Below, one piece after another: positions 1 through 35,048 of a stretch of 64,000 bases of DNA (within the stretch, counting starts at the first letter, position 1; each line of letters begins with the position of its first letter). The stretch covers positions 124,001 to 188,000 of the forward strand of contig RCAB01000068.1 of NCBI GenBank assembly GCA_003640385.1, written 5' to 3'. A model generated the notes under the pieces. It saw only the letters and a list, made by a program, of their open reading frames with translations, was not told where the DNA came from and searched no databases. Source of the DNA: Setaria digitata (taxonomy: Eukaryota > Nematoda > Chromadorea > Rhabditida > Setariidae). The translations under genes were made by a program, and so were the position numbers.

Positions 1-2877
1 ATTTTCTGCTGCCGATATATAAACAGATGGAATCACTGCTTGTTGATTGAATCACCGATTGACTGAACTGGCAGAGCTGAAAAAAATATGCTCGGCTAGG
101 CTTGAATGAATCAAGAATGCTTCTCATGAAGTTTACAGAATCATATAAATTGGATTTAATAAGTTCGAAATCTATAGAGAAAACTAATAAAACGAAAAAA
201 AAAAACGAAACAAATCACGGGTGTAAATTCTTATAACATAAGAAACCTCACTTGTTTTACAAATAAGACTTTCATGCAAGCAAGTGCAGCCTTAAACACA
301 AGTAATTAGAATTTAGAGTTTTTACAACTTACAATAAAAGTGAATTTTTCAGAAATATTAAATTTTTTTCTTCAGAAAATTGGTGACTCAGAAGTAATCG
401 AAAAGAAACACGGTAACTTATTCACTGTATGTTAATTGTCGACAATGATTAAGTATATTAACAGCATTTATAATTACTGCCAATACCAATGTTAATAGTA
501 TTACTAATAGTGTTAGCAGAATAATAGGAAAACAAAAAATCCCTGCTTATTATAAGAATTATTTACTCCAAGCCAATTCGACTTAATCTTGAAACTATAG
601 ATATTAACAGAAAAATTATAAACAGACACTATTTGACAGATTCTAACAAAAGGAACAAAAATTACTTTTAAAAGCTGAACTCTGTTCATGCACATGAATT
701 ACAAAGACAAGGCATGCGAAGATAAAGAACAAAAATTACGGAATAATGTCAATGTAGTGAAGAAATTTGATCAGCGACACAGCGGCACTGGAATTATCAG
801 CTGCACTGAATAATTAGTGACGCACATGTTAATGAGAGTTTTGCTGCTCCGACGCTGTTAGGTCCTTTTTGTACTTGAAAAAGGTTATCTTTTAATACTG
901 AAAAAAATACGAAACGAAGTAGATGTTTCGTGCTGGCCTCTTCAAAAAGAAAATCAAAACGAAAAAGAACAAATAATGTTTCAGGAAATCACTGCGAATT
1001 GCTTTAGTACAACTTTGCAAAATGAGTACGTCTGAGAACAATGTGTAAGGGGGTAAGGAGGCTTATTAGGAAGGCGGCCATACTTTTATACAACAGAGCT
1101 TTGATGGCTTTCTCAGTATACGTGTCTTCATTACCAAACAACTAAATAGTGGCAAAAACGATAAATGAAAATGTTGGGCATGACTTCATGCAAAAGGTCA
1201 ACTCGATCTGCAAATCCTGTATAAACATCGGAAATAGAGCTTTAGAAAAAAGCTGTTTCCTCTTCTTGTTCGTAAACATTTTTCCATTCCAATCGCTTTA
1301 ACTATTGGAGACTGTCAACTGAATGTATTCGAGAATTCAATAAGAAAAACGTGAGCAAACGATTCTAAAGCATGAGAGTATTTACAAGCTATCTGATCAC
1401 TTTTCGTTCACTTTTGAAAAGGAAGTACTAATAAAAAAGGTATAGCTAAGGATTTTTTATCATTCGTTCCATCTTTATGATTACGAATTCAGGAGCCTAA
1501 TACGGAGAACAACGGTGTTAGCAACGAGTGGGGGGAGGAAGACTCTCAAACCCAATGAGAGGTATCCCTACTTTAGATTATTCTAGAGTAGAAGTAAGAT
1601 CTCTTGCCACATCGCTGCATCACAATACATCACTAACGAAAATTTCTATTAACAATCCCAACAGTTCAGGAGTAATGTGATCCCACAGCACACGCATCTT
1701 TTTATAATAAAGTGAATGTCCTGATATAATCAAACAATGACATCCTGAGGTTTTCGCTGGTCACCCAGCTCCGTCCGCTTCAAAATCCCATCCAAATCTC
1801 AGGAGTTTAAATCTGTGATCAGATTTACAACAACCCAAAACATCTGTTCACTGCTAACACGAAAATTTAAACAATTTATCCTCCTTCAAACAAGTCATAT
1901 ATTAATCTCCGATCTTTAGTATCATATCCAAGAAATTCTGGGAAATTTGAATGGCATAACGAATGAGATAATTACGCCACGAAAGTACGAAAATTAATAT
2001 CACCAAAAAAGCTGAAAAGTTAATACACATCAACTAAAGACGAGCAGGCCCATATGAAATCTGTACATAAACGTTAGCTACATCGTAAAGTGTACTAGAT
2101 TGTAGTTTAAACTAGTACCAATCCTAGATCTACATAGATTAGCTAGACTGCAGAGTTAAGCCCGAGAAAAGGACCATTCTCCTAAGTAACAAATGAAACA
2201 AACAAAGGCAAAAGAAGACAAAGTCAAATTTCAAAACAAGTTGTGATGATTGAAATTGTTGCGGCCCATTATTTTGTCCTGAAAACGTTAGATCCAGTAA
2301 GAAAGCTCTAGAATCATTGGGAGTTATGCCAACTTCGGAGACAGTTATTGTCGTGCTCGTTTAAATTATGCACTTTCCAGATTGGAAAAGAATAGATATC
2401 TTGCATAGGAATATAGATATTGTATACCATCCATTTCCAAGTAATTAAATCTAGTTTAATCTAAGTTCTCAAGTAGAATGTGGTTGTTTCCAAGTGCGAC
2501 ATTACTCAACAAATTGCCATAGTAAAATTTAGCTTTGCGAGCATATTTCATATACTAATGTATTTTCCGAAGTTTTTTTAGACTTTTTCGCATTGTTGTT
2601 CCGATGTGAGAACACATTATTATTTTCTTTTTATTTAACACAAAGTCGACTAAGAGACAATGCGAGATTGAATCTGTGAAATTCTAGATAGTAAATTATT
2701 AATTGCTTTTCCACCTTAATGGGCATTTAAATAGAATCTATTCCTTCAACACAGGGTAAGCTATCATGATAGAGTACTTCGAAATTAGACTCTGTTTAGG
2801 ACAAAGTCCATTAAAAATCTGAAATCAAAATTTGACTCGTCATTTAATCATGACATGTCGCAAAATGGCAATACGGA
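1..2877. other. Gene-free AT-rich stretch downstream of HPPD
   Basis: I see no reading frame with splice signals or recognisable protein similarity on either strand. Frames of up to about 60 codons occur, as expected by chance in AT-rich DNA. The right end presumably holds the 3' untranslated region of the minus-strand HPPD gene. A gene whose exons are too short or diverged for me to recognise cannot be excluded. Confidence 0.5.
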
Positions 2878-5876
<2,999 letters not shown>

Positions 5877-6652
5877 TTGCTCAATTTCATGCAGTGGTAA
5901 GAACGAGTTTGTAATTCAGCTGCGTAGGGAGCTATCACCTGATCAGCACATCGACATTCTACCTTTGCTCAAGAACTCCTCATTGAACGAGCAATGCACC
6001 TTCTCCTTATCGTATCTTTCCTACATTTTATGATATTGACTGATAAGAATCTCCTCTTTCCTCTTACATTTGTTCGTTCTTGGACATTGCTTTTCCACAA
6101 GGAAAACTATCTGTGTGTGACAGCATAATCCACATCTGCTGTATTACATTAAAATGTATCATTTGTTAAAAGCAAACTCACAAACTCTGAAACAAAGCAC
6201 TTGAAAAACGTCAATCCAATGCAAACGTTGCTCATTCCTTGTGCTCTTTTTCCACACATCTTTTCTACCGTGTTCTGCTCAGTCAACATCGATTAACATA
6301 GCAAGATATTCCGCATAAAATTTTTCTCCTCGAAATCTATTCAGTGAAAATCTTTTCAATAAAATGCATAATTTTCTCTCTGCATTTCAAAATAATCTCG
6401 AACTTCAGGACTTTTTACCAATGAAAATAGAAATCACCATCAGAAAAAAAAAAAAAAAAAAGAAAAAAACTGCAACGAATAAGTTGAAGAAATGAAAAAA
6501 GAGGTGAAGAAACAAACTGAATTACTTTATACACCATTTAAACAGTGGTAAAAAATAATAAATACCAACAATAATTGAATCTTATCAGATTAGCATGATA
6601 AGTTTGTCTTCTTGGAAAATATTATATTTGAAAGCGATAGTGATAATGAATA
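5877..6652. other. Intergenic gap between EMC4 and HPPD
   Basis: This 776-bp same-strand gap has no coding similarity. It should hold the EMC4 3' end and the HPPD promoter or trans-splice region. It contains an A-rich run near 6446-6467. No conserved signal is recognised. Confidence 0.5.
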
Positions 6653-7790
6653 CTACGAGATAAATGAATCAGAAACAAGAGAATACTGCATTCGTTGAGG
6701 AGGTAACTGGAAATCAAGCCAGTCAGATGCATGATTCGGCAGCAATCCCATACTATGTAACTTATACAGAGCCATTGATACTGCCATCATATTTCCAAGC
6801 ACAAAAACCAATTTATGTAGCAGAAGTGATCCCATTTGCTCGTCCTAAATGTTTAATTTACTTATAATATTTTAAATAAAATGTAAACTGTTTATTCGCA
6901 ACAAAAACTGGAGTTTTAGCCGATTTTTTGCTTTTTATTGAAAGTTAATCAGTCTATTTTTTCACTAAATGTCGTTCCTATTGGTTTAAAACATTTTACC
7001 GCACTTTTGAAAAAAAAAAAAAAAGGCACTAATTAAATGAAATAACTGCTTCCAAAAGAAGCCATTTATCAGTATTTTAGTACGAAAAAGTGGTCCTGTA
7101 CACAGGGCATGCAATTTGTGGAACTGGAGTATGAGGAAAAGAAATACAAATAAAGTTTTATTTCTGACCAGTCATTATGTTTATAATGTGGTCTATATGC
7201 TTACAAAAAAGCCAAGTACTTTTTAGAACTTTGTTTTTACTGCAATTCGACTACTCAAAAATGCTACAGCTTTACTGGGAATCCAAAAATATTACAGGCT
7301 AAATAAGAAAAAAAAACCTGCAACGGTTTAAATGCTGGATTAACACTCATTAGTGCTTTAACAGGACGCCAAGCCATCATCGCGATCATCATAATAGGGA
7401 ATATACTGATCGTATTGCCGGACATATACATCATGAACAAATTCATCGGCAAACTTTTGATAGGTTGTAACGCCATATCCCAAGCACGCTTCTTCATCAA
7501 ATGATGCGTTTGTTCACTGTCTCCACTTTGTTCTATCTGCAAACCCTTAATTTCCAAGTCTTCTCTTCACTTATATACAATAAAGTCAGCAAGTATTAAA
7601 TAGTGCGGAAACAGACTTACTTTTCACTGAGCATTACACAAAAAAAAAAAAAAAAGTTTGTGAGATAAACCTGCTGAACGGTAGCTCCAGCTTGAGAATA
7701 ACCAGGTGGATTTAAAGATGAATCCAGCATACGACCCACAGTCCTCGTCCCACCACTCGTTAAATCTAGTTTCCATTTCGTCAACGACAT
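6653..7790 (-). CDS. emc-4: ER membrane protein complex subunit 4 (EMC4)
   Basis: EMC4 is a membrane subunit of the EMC insertase, which places tail-anchored and multipass proteins into the ER membrane. Three exons, 7790-7671, 7536-7318 and 6844-6653, join in phase to 176 residues; human EMC4 has 183. Visible family blocks include MKKRAWDMALQPIK, PMNLFMMYMSGNTISIFP, MMAWRPVKALM, LYKLHSMGLLP and HASDWLDF. Two hydrophobic segments (about residues 80-100 and 125-145) are consistent with the membrane helices. The ATG at 7790 starts a short polar N-terminus, and no in-frame upstream ATG is seen. It lies between PEX1 (769 bp upstream) and HPPD on the same strand. A plus-strand frame at 6664-6867 is only the antisense shadow of the last exon. 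Confidence 0.95.
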
Positions 7791-8559
7791 TCCACTTTTA
7801 CTGTCAGCTGCTTTATTTAAAAGAGAATTACATTCATGAGAAATTATTCTGACTCCATAATTTAAAAAAGATATGCTTACTATGCCAAAAAAGACTAAGT
7901 GATGTATTGATTACCGATAAATGAATGAAAACTTTGCACGATCTTAATTATGTAGTAATTGGAATGGCAGTATGGCTTTATACCGATGTACATCACAAAT
8001 AATTACCACATAGGAAATCTGTAGATAAGTAGAATGAACCATCAAAAAATTCATCAGTGAAGAACTCCTGTAGGATTTCTTCTAGTACTCAGTATTTCGC
8101 ATATAATAAAAAAAAGTTTACGAAACATCTCGAACATATTGAGAAGTGGAGCACCACATCCCAAAGGCACATTAGCCGTCCGAAGTGTTGGACTTCGTAC
8201 TTCAATATCAGTAATGTTAATTTGAAATCGTAGTTTAGAAAAAAGTTGAAAGTGCACAAGTAAAATGTAAAATCACAAAACAATATCAAGCCAAACTGAT
8301 AATTTTAATGTAAAATAAGAGAGGAATAACGATATGATGATAAATGTAAGAAGTGCAGTGAATAAGGTACTGACAAAAATTACGAAATTAAATTACAACA
8401 AATATATACATCAACAAACCAACGCTTTAAAAAAAAAACATTTCCAGCGAAGCATGTGAAAAAGTGAACCAATAAAAATGATTTTACTTCAAAAAAGATT
8501 CAGAAAAAGATAAAAATTATGCTAAGGTAGTAAGCACTCCTGCCGGTATGCAAGATTTT
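7791..8559. other. Intergenic gap between PEX1 and EMC4
   Basis: This 769-bp gap separates the PEX1 stop from the EMC4 start on the same strand. Two overlapping minus-strand frames at 8054-8289 have no recognisable similarity and are probably chance. It presumably holds the PEX1 3' untranslated region and EMC4 5' signals. Confidence 0.45.
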
Positions 8560-21957
<13,398 letters not shown>

Positions 21958-22047
21958 CTGAATTATAATTAATATTACGAAATGACTTCCACGACAATCA
22001 AAGAGAAATACATATAATGTTCGGTGATCATACACTAATGCTTCATC

Positions 22048-22959
22048 TTTGGTTAAATAAACCCAAGAATTTGGGTACTTGAAGTATGCTTCGAAGTTTA
22101 GAATATGAATGCAAAATTAAATGCATAAGCAGTTATGGGAACAGCAGGTTATTCTAAGATATGATGAATACTAATGTGAAAAGTAAAAGTAGCATCTTTC
22201 GATGGAAGATATGAAGAAATGTGAAAGAACTGGCCAGCAGATGGACGAAACAAAAGGGAAACTTCGTCCACTGAGTCAAACTGTGTCTGTCAGTAGTAAC
22301 CTGTATGCTAGTCGTTTGTGCTATGTCACTGTACTGCTCTTGGATATATCCAAAACAATTCCTTCGTTGATGGTACTTCAATACAGCTCTATATGTGCCC
22401 ATCAGTCAGTTACTATCATCCACCTGAAATGCACATACTAATTAAGACCGGAAACCCGTCGGACAAGAAACGCTGTGCGTAGGGCATTATCTTGCGTTGA
22501 TAATGTGATAACAGAGGGTGTGTGTTTTAAGTGGAGATCACAGACGCGTTATGTGAAGCGAAGTGACGGTCAAACACGTGGCTTTAAAGTGGGGCGTTGG
22601 GTAGAGACGAGAATTGAAATTAGAGTAATGGAATGTCTCGGTGTGTGCCCTCTCGTCTAGCCTCATTTTTACCCGTCGGGTCGGGCAGTTTACACAAACT
22701 TGTGCTTTGGGTTTAAAACAGTTCATATTTGTTCATTTGAAGGAAATGCTTGTGTTTATGACCATAAATTTTAGGATGAAATAGGCTTAAATATGAGACT
22801 GTTCAGTTGAAATTCAACTTTTCGCCTCTTAATTATCTCTTAATAAAATCACTGAAGTATTAATTAATGTTTTAGCACAACATACATTTATAGAGAAAAC
22901 TTTCACGCATGTTATTATTGCCATATATTTTGCAGTACTTTTGGTTTAAATTTGCAGGT
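22048..22959. promoter_or_regulatory. Divergent promoter region between PEX1 and STT3
   Basis: This gap feeds PEX1 leftward and STT3 rightward. The part 22440-22720 is clearly richer in G, C and CpG than its surroundings. It holds TTATCT near 22488, TGATAA at 22498-22503 and 22506-22511, a CACGTG E-box at 22575-22580, and acccgtcgg copies near 22454 and 22671. Frames read through it (22475-22660 plus, 22538-22726 minus) resemble no protein and are probably composition effects. It may include an untranslated first exon of either gene. Confidence 0.5.
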
Positions 22960-29050
<6,091 letters not shown>

Positions 29051-30628
29051 AGCAGATATTTTTGCAATGGATTGCTACCTTTTGTTCAAATAGGTGGTTT
29101 GTTGATAGATCAATCTACTGTTTCCTTAATTTAGAGTACACTGTTATGTTGTTGTTGATGTTCCGGTGTCATTTATAAAATGGGGAGAGCTTGTAATAAT
29201 TTCAGCTATCAGGAGAAATGTATTCCTCATGATTAACTTATAGTTTGCATAATAAAATTGACGAAATGTAGATCATTTTTAAAAATTTGCATGTATTTAC
29301 AATTTACTTGTTTAGAACTCAAAAAAAAAAAAAAAAAAAAAAAAACAACGGGAAAAAAAACTAGAGATCTGAGTACTATATTTACTTACTGGTGCTTGGT
29401 GCACCGCAAATTAAGCTAAGGATTTTTGAGGATGAGATTCAAGGCTCTATTGGCTTACTTCAAGTACTTTTACTACGGATAGGGATTGCGCATCTAATAT
29501 ATTCTCAGGAGCATATTATTTCTAAAACATATGTACAGTGGTAAAAAATATTTACCTCCTGGCATAATGGAACTTTTCGTGAATGCAAGGAAAAGGACAT
29601 CTCTGCAATAATTAACTTGGAATTCTAAAATACATGAGAACATAGAAGATTATATACATATTACCTATCCGAATGCGCAACGGTAAAAGTGGAATGAATT
29701 GAAAACCATTTTTTGTCTGGAATAAACCTGCTTCGTTACTTCAGTCTGCTTTCTTTTTGCTTCGCATGAATGGAGTTAGATCTTCGGGCAACCTAGGGTG
29801 ACCTGCTGACATGAATTTACGCGATTTCAATCTTAAATGCTTTATGTGTCGCCTCAATTCTTAAATTGTGACCATTTACTATTTAGTACCACCTCTTAAA
29901 ATGGGCAGAGTAGTGCTGCAATATACAGCTAGCCAATCTTAATAAAAAAAGTTGGAAGATGAGAAAATATTACTCCCCTTCTTACCGTTAAGAAATGTAG
30001 ATTCTCCTTGTTATTCCGGAGGAAATACGGATACTGAGTGTTTTTCGCAGCTAGAATCTTTTTATATGGAGTCCTATATTCTTCATTTCTTTAGAGAAAT
30101 CCGGTTTACCTTGCTAAGCCAGATAGGTTACAGAAACCACAGTGCTGCTTATCGCTATTAAAAACATGCCTAATTGCTCTAAATTTAAAATATGGTTTCG
30201 AGATCCGTAGCATCGACAAATAACTTTGAGACTGCATCCGGTTACTGCGGGTAACATAAATATTACTAATTGTCTCAAACATTCTAGCTCACGACAATAT
30301 TAGATTACTGCATATTATACTGTACCAATACGTTTCCAACTGATTAACACTGCTACATCATCAAAACTAACTAAACCACTGCCTAACAATATTTACTGTT
30401 AAAACATAACTAAATTTCCCATTGTATTCATCATCGATTTATTTACAGAACGCTTCCTTATTCGAAGAATGACTCAAAGGCATTCCGATCGGAAAACTCA
30501 TAAGTGAATAACAAAACCAAGTAGAGTGAAAAAGAACACTAGACAGCTCGCTAGAATGCCACGTAACTGTTGCAAAATCGGAAATGGAAATGGATTTATA
30601 AACTTGATATTTAACATTTCATACGGTT
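29051..30628. other. Convergent intergenic gap between STT3 and CHIP
   Basis: The tails of STT3 (plus) and CHIP (minus) meet here. An AATAAA at 29251-29256 is a likely STT3 polyadenylation signal. A long A run lies at about 29318-29345. A plus-strand frame at 29952-30161 has no recognisable similarity or splice context. Confidence 0.5.
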
Positions 30629-32174
30629 TTAAGCATCGATAGCCCATTGATTCTCGCTGAGAAAATGATCGACTACCTGGAATGCATTAGTTCAATAAAT
30701 TTAGATAGTTTTAAAAAAAAATTTCCTCCGGTAACTTAGAGAGTTTTTATGTTCAAATTTTCTCTTATATAAGCATGGCTAAATTAAACACAGTAATAAT
30801 GTTCTTTTCTCTGCTAAAGATTGACTATACGGTTAAACTAATTTTAGAAATAATGCTAGATAAAAGACAAAAGCAAAGTGTAATGAATCATATCAATTTA
30901 AAATGGGTCATAAAGAATAGGAGATAATCATATTAATGACTAGGTATTTGCCTTATCAACTTCAGCGAAGAAAACGCAGTTTTAAAAATAATACAATAAT
31001 CGGTTGCCAGCTGACAACGATCAACTGACACTAATCACCAAGATGAATCTTTTTACAGTACAAAAAGTTATTCAACAACTTCCCCAGCCATCGTACAGTT
31101 TGGTCATCCGGTATTCCATGTAAATTGAAAAGTTAAAAAAAAACATTTTGAATAACGTTTTTCATCCTAAGAATTACTCTTCATTTTTTTATTTTTTAAG
31201 AAACAATAAACGGGCTGTAACGTATGATAAAAAAGCACTAAAGCACTTCACACTGCTGCAATGTCATTATAGCGCTTTTTAAACTGTCAGAACTACTACC
31301 TGAGAAATATGTGCAACACATTGATGTGAAGCACCGCAAATACCTTCATCTGTATTAATTACCAGAAATGCAAAGGGTATAAAGCTTTTCATGAACGCCA
31401 GAGAAAACATCGGACAACTAACCCTTCGGCAGTCACACGAATTAGATTATGAAATTTCCTTTGCTGTCATAAGGACCAGAACTACACAACTTATTAAAGT
31501 AATCAATATTCACAGGACGGAAGAATGATTTCGAATGTTCACATCCCTAAGAATTTCCGCACTATTGGAATAAATAAACTTTTTTCGTTGACTAAAACAT
31601 TATTTGTGATTCCTATTTGTACTAATAAAGGTGTTTTTAAGCCTAGATAACAAAGTCAATTTTAATCCCGAAACAACTCACACTCCTGCATTAGCCTAAT
31701 ACATAGAAAACGAAATTTTAATCAGAAAATTAAACTTCAAAAAATTATACTTCTTTCATAGCAAGATTCGGTATAAGCTGATCAGCAGTAAGTGGTGCTC
31801 GCGTAACCGGATCAAAATGGCCAACTCTTTGCAAATGCTCCTTGATATCTGCACGATCATATGTTATACCGCTCGGAGTTATTACTGGATCACGCAACAT
31901 CTCGAAACTAATTTTACCGCATAAATAATCAGGAACCTCTCTTCTTCGCCTTTTCTCATCCACCTGAAAATATTATCCAAGTAAAAGTTACTCTCTTTTT
32001 GGCAGATAAAAAATTACAGAAGAAACACAGAAAATTTCTGAAAACTTGTTTTAAATATATATATGTATATATGTATGTATATATATATATATACATACAT
32101 ATATATATATATATTTAAAGTATATATATATATGTATAAGGTATATATTTAAAGTATATATATTTTCTATCTTC

Positions 32175-32222
<48 letters not shown>

Positions 32223-33802
32223 TTATACTGATCAGTCGAAGATACAATATCTAATCAAATCTCGGATTACTTGTGCAAACAAGTTGTTCAATTTATCCTT
32301 GGACGACTGTGCCTCCATTTTTAGCGCTATTTCCTTACTCTCAAAATCCATTTCATCGCTCACAACTTCAGTGTTGTCGCCAGTTTCTTTTTTTTCTTTC
32401 AATTTACGCAATTTTCTCGCAAGGTCACCGTCAATAAGACCATTCAGGTAGGCTTGTAGTTCAATCTCTTGTTTTAATCTGGAACTTTGCAGAAACTGAT
32501 GTAAATTATGAGTTGAAGAAATAATGCATAGAAGAAAAACAGATATTAATTTTCAATATAAGGATTTATTCATCTGAAAATAACGTCACATTTCTTAAGT
32601 TCAAATTTGCAATATGAAGTGGCTATAACGTTAACAATTATTGAAAGCAACACAACATCTGTGATAATGGAGAACCGTTTTTCTTCTTCTCTCCTAAATA
32701 TTTCTTTCTTAGCAACACGGATTTGTGCGGTTATCTCGTCACCAAAATTCAACTTCTGACTGCGTGCCAAGTCATTTGCTCGCGTAAGTACTTTGAGGGC
32801 TTCGTCAAAATGTCCCAATTGTACACATGTTCGGCCAAGAAAGAAATTCGCCTGCATTGATTGAAATCATGAAAATATTTGGTATAACATGATATTTATA
32901 TTTCTGGAACGAAAACCATTAACTATGTTTTTTGAAAGATCATAGGAGTTAAAATAACTTATCGGAGATTGTAGCACCAGTGACGGGCCCACTGAAGCCG
33001 ATAATTTCGAATTTCAAGTTTCACTGCGTAAAAATGGATTTGTAAAATAAATTTAAAAAAACTTCGTTACTTTTTTATCATCTTTATTACTGTCCATTTC
33101 TAGATGACTAATCTTGGCAATATTTACTCTTTAAAATTCAATACGATGAAAATGGAGAAAACACTACTCAAATCAACCAATCACCGCTGTACTAAAATAT
33201 CTGAACTTCTAACTGAGAAAAAAAAATACCGTAAGAAGTTACTTTAACATTTTTCCGATCCAAATCTAAAGCTTTCTTGCAATCGTCTTCAGCTTTTTCC
33301 CACTGCATCGTTTGCATGTAACATAAAGCCCGATTGGTAAAATAAGTTGGGACCACTGGATTGTTAATTATAGCTCTAAAATTGACCACTATTTGGCTAA
33401 GTGCGAGAGCGTAAAATAGCTTTTAGAACAAAGTAACTAAAGGAATTTAGGAAACGTCGATATGCTCGGAATACTAAAGCAACGAAATCAAAAAAAAAAT
33501 CCATATGTTTACAGTAAAATAGCTGTCAGCCTGCCACTCCACTCTACCCCTAATGCTTAAAGCCCTAAAACGACGTAAACTGAAAATCTATAAATTTGTA
33601 AACGAACTATGAATACAGATGAACTATGAATACAAAAGATGAATACAGAAAAGGTCGGTAACTGATATTGCAAAGCGAAAGATAAAATTTATTACGCAGG
33701 TAGGACTGACCGACTATAAGCACTGATTGCATCTTCATAACGATGCTGTTGATAAAAACAGTTCCCGGTCTCCTTTAACTCCTCCGCTGCATGTGCAGAC
33801 AT
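30629..33802 (-). CDS. chn-1: E3 ubiquitin ligase CHIP/STUB1 (TPR plus U-box)
   Basis: CHIP binds HSP70/HSP90 tails through its TPR domain and ubiquitinates their clients through its U-box. Exons 33802-33711, 33375-33243, 32851-32657, 32495-32271, 31963-31751 and 30676-30629 give 301 residues; human STUB1 has 303. TPR hallmarks include [39 protein letters not shown] and LNFGDEI. A charged helical hairpin segment follows. The U-box reads [47 protein letters not shown] and [10 protein letters not shown]. The last exon ([11 protein letters not shown]) is 1.07 kb downstream. The junction 32657/32495 is the least certain. A T-rich acceptor (cttagcag) six bases before the ATG suggests trans-splicing. 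Intron 31964-32270 is full of TA repeats. Confidence 0.94.
32055..32216. repeat. TA-rich microsatellite in a CHIP intron
   Basis: Long TA runs alternate with gtatgt/acatac interruptions, and the last block (about 32178-32216) is an uninterrupted TA array. The stretch is largely self-complementary and could extrude as a hairpin. It sits in the intron between the coiled region and the U-box exon. Confidence 0.95.
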
Positions 33803-35048
33803 TTGAAACTGCTAAGCGAAACAATGCGATCACTAAATAAATATAGAATAATAAATATTTTATTTAATTAAAATAACCTTCACTGGGTAAAAGTGATTAT
33901 CCACACACTAATTATGGCTTGTCAAGTTTCAACTTGATTCCATCTATTTCTTTTAAATTTCAAAAACAGAATCAATTTCGATCATATGTTTGTAACAAGG
34001 TACAATAACCTTAGTTGTTAATTATCTTGCAATATTACTAGAGAGAATATCCTCGAGAATAGCGGATGGAAAAAAACTCGAGCAATACCAGACAAATCTG
34101 CACAGACTAATCGGTAAATCCCGAAATGAAACCAAAAACTGAAGTATATTAAATCTTTTCGACACTACTATTTGCTTCAAAACAACGCAACCCATTAAAC
34201 CACATAATAAAAAATACCATGTGAGACGGCAATCATTGCATAGCGTATCTGTTCCTAACAAGATCGCGGGGCCGTATTGAGGCTGATCTAGGTCAGGGAG
34301 AGAGGTTGATTGTTCGGTTGGTTGGTTGATGGGGGGTGGTGGTGATGGTGTCCGGTATCTGTTCTCCACATCGATCTGTAGTGGATGTCACGTGAATTCG
34401 ATTATTCATGATTAGAAACTTTATGGATTAGATTAGATTCTGAATGTACAGGATGCGATGATTCAGTTGACATTCTATGTGGATTCCAATAGTATAATAT
34501 CCATTGCTTATTGATTTCTTATCATTGATTAGAAATGTCTCAGTTTGTTCGTGCATATCCAACAATATTGGAGTGATTTACTTTTGGAAATATAATTTGA
34601 ATGCGTGCTGAGTATGTAGTTTTCTGCAGACTTTGTATTTTCAAGGAGTTGGATTGCTGGGAGATTTTATAAGGTTGTGAAAATAAGGAGTGTACTGGAC
34701 GCTACTGAATTAATAAACATTCATGATAAATTTGAAAGGATGAAATTGTTGCTTAAGGTTAGAAAGTGCATAAAATTCTTGTGGGGATAGTTTCACTGAA
34801 ATGTAAATCGTGTTTCACGCATTGCCGCTAAGGCCAAAACTATAGGAAGGAGGTTGAATTATTGTTGTAATTTGGCGAATTGTCTTGTATTCATGTTATT
34901 TTTAAACCGCTGAGAAGGATGTGAGGTACAGAAATTTTCAGATTTTTTTTTTCGCCATCAGGAAAAGATATAGTTATTAACATGCTTTTCAATTTCAGCT
35001 CAGTGACCTTTCAATTTTGGCACCAAGCTAAAACGAGAGATAAGAAGG
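33803..35048. promoter_or_regulatory. Divergent region between CHIP and importin alpha
   Basis: This 1.2-kb gap should contain both promoters. A CACGTG E-box lies at 34389-34394. A C-rich minus-strand segment (34240-34369) begins an unexplained 115-codon frame, annotated separately. No TATA element is obvious. Confidence 0.45.
34022..34369 (-). CDS. Unassigned proline-rich reading frame upstream of CHIP
   Basis: A 115-codon frame begins with a proline-rich segment (PSPPPPINQPTEQ), followed by an acidic patch, a CNDC pair and a hydrophobic stretch. I recognise no family. It lies upstream of CHIP on the same strand, beside a CACGTG element. A donor-like ATG|GTATTT near 34218 could make the first part a 5' leader exon; joining it to the CHIP exon would put CHIP out of frame, so it would be an upstream ORF. 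It may equally be chance coding potential in C-rich promoter DNA. Confidence 0.2.
   Translation of the reverse strand: MENRYRTPSPPPPINQPTEQSTSLPDLDQPQYGPAILLGTDTLCNDCRLTWYFLLCGLMGCVVLKQIVVSKRFNILQFLVSFRDLPISLCRFVWYCSSFFPSAILEDILSSNIAR

Noticed and set aside
6664..6867. Plus-strand frame overlapping the EMC4 end
   Set aside because: It is the antisense of the well-supported EMC4 last exon.
22475..22660. Plus-strand 61-codon frame upstream of STT3 as an N-terminal extension
   Set aside because: STT3 begins normally at 22960 just after a splice acceptor, and the frame lies in the CpG-rich promoter with no similarity.
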